From the NCBI GenBank assembly GCA_023410025.1, contig JAEYQM010000008.1, forward strand, positions 1 to 17,845: a DNA stretch of 17,845 bases, in the 5' to 3' direction. Position numbers and translations under genes: made by a program. Of the stretch, positions 14,229 to 17,845 are shown piece by piece (the stretch's first letter is position 1; every line of letters starts with the position of its first letter). Below the pieces are notes generated by a model, which was given only the letters and a program-made list of their open reading frames with translations, had not been told where the DNA came from and made no database searches. The DNA is from Bacillota bacterium (GTDB taxonomy: Bacteria > Bacillota_I > Bacilli_A > ML615J-28 > CAG-698).

Positions 14229-15491
14229 TTATTCAAACATTAGAGCATTAACAGGATTTATTTTTAAAGCAACAGTAATTGGGACAATTGAAAACAATAC
14301 GGTTTGTAATACACTAATCGCTAGAGAAGATATTAAAATTTGATATGGAAGATACTGCGTAATAATTATAAAAAATTTATTCATTATTATAAATATAATA
14401 ATATTATATACAATTACAGAAATCAATATAGCAACTATTTCAGATATAAAGCAAATAATCATACCTTCTATTACAAATTGATTTATTATATCTAATGAGT
14501 TTGCACCTACAGCTCTTCTTAATCCAATTTCACTAATTCTTTCTTTCAATGAAAACACCATAGTAATCATAACAAAAATTGCTGAAACAACAACAACGAT
14601 TATACTAAAAATATTAACTACTTTTTTTACCTCATTTCTTTCCGTATATGCAGTTTTCATAAGAGATGGAAAAGAAGTAACATTTGTATCATTTACTTGT
14701 TGGTTTATTACAGGAATTGAATTACTGACATCAGCATCATCTTTAAATGAAATTACATAAGATTCAATAATAGGTAAATCATATTTTGATATTATTTTAT
14801 TTACTTCCGCTATTGGCAAATATATCATAACATCATAATATGTCTCAGAGACTGAAGAATCTAGAATATCATGATTAAAATTTAAATTTCTTTCAATAGT
14901 AACAGGTGAATCCTGAATAATTCCTATTACTGGCATCTGAATACTAACAGTTCTATCATTTACTACTAATTGTGTACCTATAGAATTAATATCACCAAAT
15001 AAAATTTTATATGCTGATTTTTCCATAATTAAACCCGGAAACTGTGAATCTGAAAAATCACTACCATATATAATTTTTGTGATTGAACAGAAATCCGCTT
15101 CTCTATTATTTATAATGGGTCCATTTAATATACTTTCATTTACTCCAACTAAGGTAAAATTAATATATACTGTTTTATCTTGTTTATACTTTGATTTCAT
15201 TGTTATTGTATATTCAGGGATTATAAAACGGTTATGATTATTTTCAGGAATATTTGAAAAAATACTATAAAAATTTTTAATCTCATTTGTCCTACGAACA
15301 ATTATTGAGTTTCTATCAAACATTTTACTTTTCTCTATATTTGATGACGTAAGACTTTCAGCAAGTGCATTACCAAGTATAAATATAATAACACCGATAG
15401 AGCATCCGATAATAGTTAATATTGCTCGAATTTTGTTTGCAAAAAAGTATAAAAAAGAAATCTTAATAGAATGAAAAAATTTATTTTTCAT
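14229..15491 (-). CDS. FtsX/MacB-type ABC permease (420 aa)
   Basis: Membrane component of a MacAB/YknXYZ-like exporter. Start ATG 15489-15491 (MKNKFFHSIK...) is preferred: GGGGGT (15496-15501) lies 4 bases upstream and the start overlaps the end of the ATPase gene by 11 bases. An in-frame ATG at 15503 would overlap that site. Layout: one N-terminal membrane helix (about residues 22-44) after NKIRAILT, a large extracytoplasmic domain of about 240 residues (MacB_PCD-like), then three C-terminal helices. The cytoplasmic coupling segment ERISEIGLRRAVGA is the family signature. The extracytoplasmic domain is where such systems engage their substrate. Last gene of a four-gene operon. Confidence 0.9.
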   Translation of the reverse strand: MKNKFFHSIKISFLYFFANKIRAILTIIGCSIGVIIFILGNALAESLTSSNIEKSKMFDRNSIIVRRTNEIKNFYSIFSNIPENNHNRFIIPEYTITMKSKYKQDKTVYINFTLVGVNESILNGPIINNREADFCSITKIIYGSDFSDSQFPGLIMEKSAYKILFGDINSIGTQLVVNDRTVSIQMPVIGIIQDSPVTIERNLNFNHDILDSSVSETYYDVMIYLPIAEVNKIISKYDLPIIESYVISFKDDADVSNSIPVINQQVNDTNVTSFPSLMKTAYTERNEVKKVVNIFSIIVVVVSAIFVMITMVFSLKERISEIGLRRAVGANSLDIINQFVIEGMIICFISEIVAILISVIVYNIIIFIIMNKFFIIITQYLPYQILISSLAISVLQTVLFSIVPITVALKINPVNALMFE

Positions 15492-16152
15492 AAAGACCCC
15501 CATTTTCTAGATAAAGTATTTTATTTGCTTGGTTTGCAAGTTCATAATTATGGGTAACCATTACAATTGATATTCCCGTTGTATTTAGTTTTTTAAGAAT
15601 TCCTAGAATGATATTTGCGTTTTCTGGATCGAGATTACCAGTTGGTTCATCTGCAAGTATTATTTGTGGATTCATAATAATAGCTCTGATGATTGCAACT
15701 CTTTGTTTTTCTCCTCCTGATAAAAATTGAACTTGTTTATTAATTAAATTAGATAATCCCATATCATTTATTAATTGTTTTAATAATTGATCAGATAATC
15801 TACTTGTTTTTTTTAAACCATTCCTTTTTTCATATAAAGTTGGTAACATTATATTATCTATAACTGACATATATGGTAATAAATGATATGATTGAAAAAT
15901 AAATCCAAATTTTTGATTACGAATTTCACTTAGTTTATCTTTAGATAATTTACTTATTGGTATATTATTAAAAAAATAATTACCTACAAAATTATTATCA
16001 AGTAATCCTAGTACATTTAATAAAGTACTTTTGCCTGAACCTGATTTACCTACTATTGAAATAAAATCACCTGGTATAATCTTCAGACTTAAGTTTTCAA
16101 GTACTTTGGTGCTTCCGTAACTTTTACTTAGTTTCTCAATATATATATTCAT
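15481..16152 (-). CDS. ABC transporter ATP-binding protein, MacB/LolD type (223 aa)
   Basis: Cytoplasmic ATPase that powers the FtsX-type permease encoded just downstream. All motifs are intact: Walker A GKSGSGKS (35-42), Q-loop Gln87, signature LSGGEKQ (144-150), Walker B IILADEP (164-170) with catalytic Glu169, D-loop NLD, and H-loop His201. Length is normal for LolD/MacB-type ATPases. ATG 16152 follows the stop codon of the membrane-fusion gene directly (TAAATG), with GGAAAGAG upstream, so translation is coupled on both sides. MacB-type systems act by mechanotransmission rather than by moving substrate through the membrane domain. Confidence 0.95.
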   Translation of the reverse strand: MNIYIEKLSKSYGSTKVLENLSLKIIPGDFISIVGKSGSGKSTLLNVLGLLDNNFVGNYFFNNIPISKLSKDKLSEIRNQKFGFIFQSYHLLPYMSVIDNIMLPTLYEKRNGLKKTSRLSDQLLKQLINDMGLSNLINKQVQFLSGGEKQRVAIIRAIIMNPQIILADEPTGNLDPENANIILGILKKLNTTGISIVMVTHNYELANQANKILYLENGGLYEK

Positions 16153-16983
16153 TTAATTACTCTTTCCATCATTTGGAAAACAAATTATTTGTCCAGCAGT
16201 TACTCCAGATATTATTTCTACTTCACTTTCCGTAATTCTACCAACTTTTACATTTTTATAAGTATATTTTCCTTGTTCATTTACTATTAAGTAATTTCCT
16301 TGAGAATTTTGACGTAAATATTGTTTCGGAACAATTAAACAATTTTCTTTTTGAAACAAAATCAATTCTACTTTTAAGTCTAAGCCTGGACATGTAACAT
16401 GTTCAATATCATTATAATTAACTCTGATTTTAAAAGACCCATTATTAATTTTATAATCAATAAACTCTATATTTGTATCAAATTGGTAATCACCAAAACT
16501 AGCATTCACAATACTTTTATAATTAATGTTTGCGTATAATTCACTATTAATAGAAAACTCAATTCTTAATTTTGAAAAATCAAGTAAATTAATATAGCAA
16601 TTATTGCCTTTATTTAAAATCTCAACTACCTTTCCATTAATTGGTGAAAGTATTATTTCTTCACCATTAATAGCGATTGTTTCCCCATTTTTAATATAAT
16701 CGTTTAATGAAACATTTAATGTAAATTCGTTATTTAAATCTATTTTTATTATAACAACAGAATCATCTTCTTCAGTTACAATTCCCGAATAATATCGTTT
16801 ATCAACTAATTTTCCATAACCCACCATGAAGTTATCAGCATCATTAAATTGATCAAGTTGCAAATCTCCATTTGATATCATTAACTCGTATGGAGATTTT
16901 AAGGTATATGTTATAATAATTGTGGTTATACAAAGTGCAATAATACAAATAATCATCAAAAAATATAAAATCTTTTTTATCAT
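16153..16983 (-). CDS. Membrane-fusion (HlyD/MacA-like) protein, short form (276 aa)
   Basis: One N-terminal membrane anchor (residues 3-28), then an extracytoplasmic domain. A lipoyl/barrel-sandwich half is visible as EIILSPINGKVVEILNKGN (109-127). The C-terminal LIVPKQYLRQ...YLIVNEQGKYTYKNVKVG block (216-248) followed by VEIISGVTAGQII is the membrane-proximal domain of RND/MacA adaptor proteins. It lacks room for the long coiled-coil hairpin of MacA from Gram-negatives, as expected for a single-membrane cell (YknX-like). Start ATG 16983 overlaps the upstream lipoprotein stop (ATGA), with AAAGG 8 bases upstream. It likely bridges the permease and the substrate outside the membrane. Confidence 0.85.
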   Translation of the reverse strand: MIKKILYFLMIICIIALCITTIIITYTLKSPYELMISNGDLQLDQFNDADNFMVGYGKLVDKRYYSGIVTEEDDSVVIIKIDLNNEFTLNVSLNDYIKNGETIAINGEEIILSPINGKVVEILNKGNNCYINLLDFSKLRIEFSINSELYANINYKSIVNASFGDYQFDTNIEFIDYKINNGSFKIRVNYNDIEHVTCPGLDLKVELILFQKENCLIVPKQYLRQNSQGNYLIVNEQGKYTYKNVKVGRITESEVEIISGVTAGQIICFPNDGKSN

Positions 16984-17819
16984 AATATAAACCTTTCTAT
17001 ATATTCTCCTACTTGATTTTCAATATCTTGAATGCAATAACCATTTACTGTTATGAAGAAAAAATCATTTTCTAAACCTGGTTTAGAATATTGAATTATC
17101 CTTGATGCCCTAATTATATGATATGATTCAACATTAGGAAATGCTTTTAACTTATAATATGCGTAGAAGACTTGCCCTGAACTTACTGTACATTCTATAT
17201 TCATGTTATCTGTATAATTATTAAGTGTGAAGTCATCATATTCAATAAAGGCAGATGCATAATATTTTTTTAATATAATGTCTGATTTCGATAGAAAATC
17301 TAAATTTATTTCCTTTTCAAAAAGATTATTGAACATTAGTGGAACACTACTTTCATACACGAAATCTGGAGAAGATAAATAAACAGCTTTTTCTGAAAGT
17401 AATTTATAATGTCTAATATTAATAGAAGGTGTTTCATAGATAAATTCTTTTCCATCTATCATTAATTGGAAACTTTCAATTTTTAAAGGAAAAACAGTTT
17501 TATCCTGTGTTATTATTTTTACACCTAGTAAGGTAACATGCTGTTTTTTTATTTTCAAAATATCTTCTGAATTTTTTTGTGGTAAAGTTGCAATAATATT
17601 TATATAGTCTATGTTTTCTCCATTAATTGATTTTATTTCAATATTTTTCATTTCTTTATTGCTTATTAGTGGTAAAAAGAAACTACATTCGTTACTATAA
17701 TTAATATATAAATCAATTTTCAACATTTCTCCACCAGATATATATTGTTCTTCATTCTTGCATCCAGTAAAAAAAGTTAAAACTAGAAATACTATAACAA
17801 TTAAATTTATTTTTTTCAT
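16980..17819 (-). CDS. Lipoprotein of unknown function, first visible gene of exporter operon (279 aa)
   Basis: A lipoprotein signal peptide with lipobox FTGC (Cys20) predicts an extracellular protein anchored to the outer face of the membrane. After it comes a soluble beta-rich domain of about 255 residues without recognisable motifs. ATG 17819 has AGGAG 8 bases upstream, and the gene overlaps the membrane-fusion gene by 4 bases (ATGA). Strict coupling to the exporter suggests a substrate-binding, immunity or assembly role, but this is inference. The 26 bases upstream (17820-17845) hold no promoter, so the operon may start outside the window, where a substrate gene could lie. Confidence 0.82.
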   Translation of the reverse strand: MKKINLIVIVFLVLTFFTGCKNEEQYISGGEMLKIDLYINYSNECSFFLPLISNKEMKNIEIKSINGENIDYINIIATLPQKNSEDILKIKKQHVTLLGVKIITQDKTVFPLKIESFQLMIDGKEFIYETPSINIRHYKLLSEKAVYLSSPDFVYESSVPLMFNNLFEKEINLDFLSKSDIILKKYYASAFIEYDDFTLNNYTDNMNIECTVSSGQVFYAYYKLKAFPNVESYHIIRASRIIQYSKPGLENDFFFITVNGYCIQDIENQVGEYIERFIL

Positions 17820-17845
17820 TTACAAAACTCCTAACTTGATAATTG

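Overview
The window comes from a very AT-rich (by eye about one quarter G+C) low-GC Gram-positive bacterium (Bacillota, Bacilli/Erysipelotrichia- or Clostridia-like). Reasons: strong GGAGG-type ribosome binding sites, sigma-A promoters, a T-box leader, a yybP-ykoY Mn2+ riboswitch, lipoprotein and FtsX-type exporter genes, and the standard code (TGG for Trp; TGA used as a stop at 7497-7499 and 16980-16982). I cannot name the species. No tRNA, rRNA, CRISPR array, insertion sequence or prophage module is visible.

Layout. (1) 1-3382, minus: two tandem type-I ABC exporter half-transporters with overlapping genes, the second cut by the window edge, behind a perfect-consensus promoter and a 13-bp dyad at the predicted transcript start. 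(2) 3529-4212, minus: a two-gene operon for a two-helix membrane protein (82 aa) and a small soluble protein (78 aa), with a consensus promoter overlapped by a cre-like site. (3) 4352-5603, minus: a kinase + metallophosphatase protein resembling bacterial RNA-repair Pnkp but without its ligase domain, ending in a clean terminator. (4) 5795-6613, minus: mntP (Mn2+ exporter) under a yybP-ykoY riboswitch whose terminator, antiterminator and aptamer-disrupting hairpin can all be drawn. (5) 6678-7510, plus: a YhhN/TMEM86 (lysoplasmalogenase-like) membrane protein. (6) 7659-8141, minus: a GNAT acetyltransferase, then about 500 bp without genes. (7) 8650-9860, plus: a secreted, C-terminally membrane-anchored protein with a probable beta-helix, followed by a strong bidirectional terminator. 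(8) 9917-10294, minus: a small family-I-pyrophosphatase-like protein, divergent from (9) 10453-10683, plus: a 76-aa very hydrophilic protein with a sigma-G-like promoter. (10) 10719-14180, minus: ileS with promoter, T-box leader and terminators. The IleRS carries a GMHH in place of the HIGH motif, the variant linked to mupirocin hyper-resistance. (11) 14229-17819, minus: a lipoprotein, membrane-fusion protein, ABC ATPase and FtsX/MacB permease, four translationally coupled genes forming a MacAB/YknXYZ-like export system.

Most genes lie on the minus strand and are separated by intrinsic terminators into short transcription units. The clearest regulatory logic is at mntP (Mn2+ switches on its exporter) and ileS (uncharged tRNA-Ile switches on its synthetase). 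The two exporter clusters at the window edges are of types used for peptides, lipids or drugs; their substrates are not encoded within the window.
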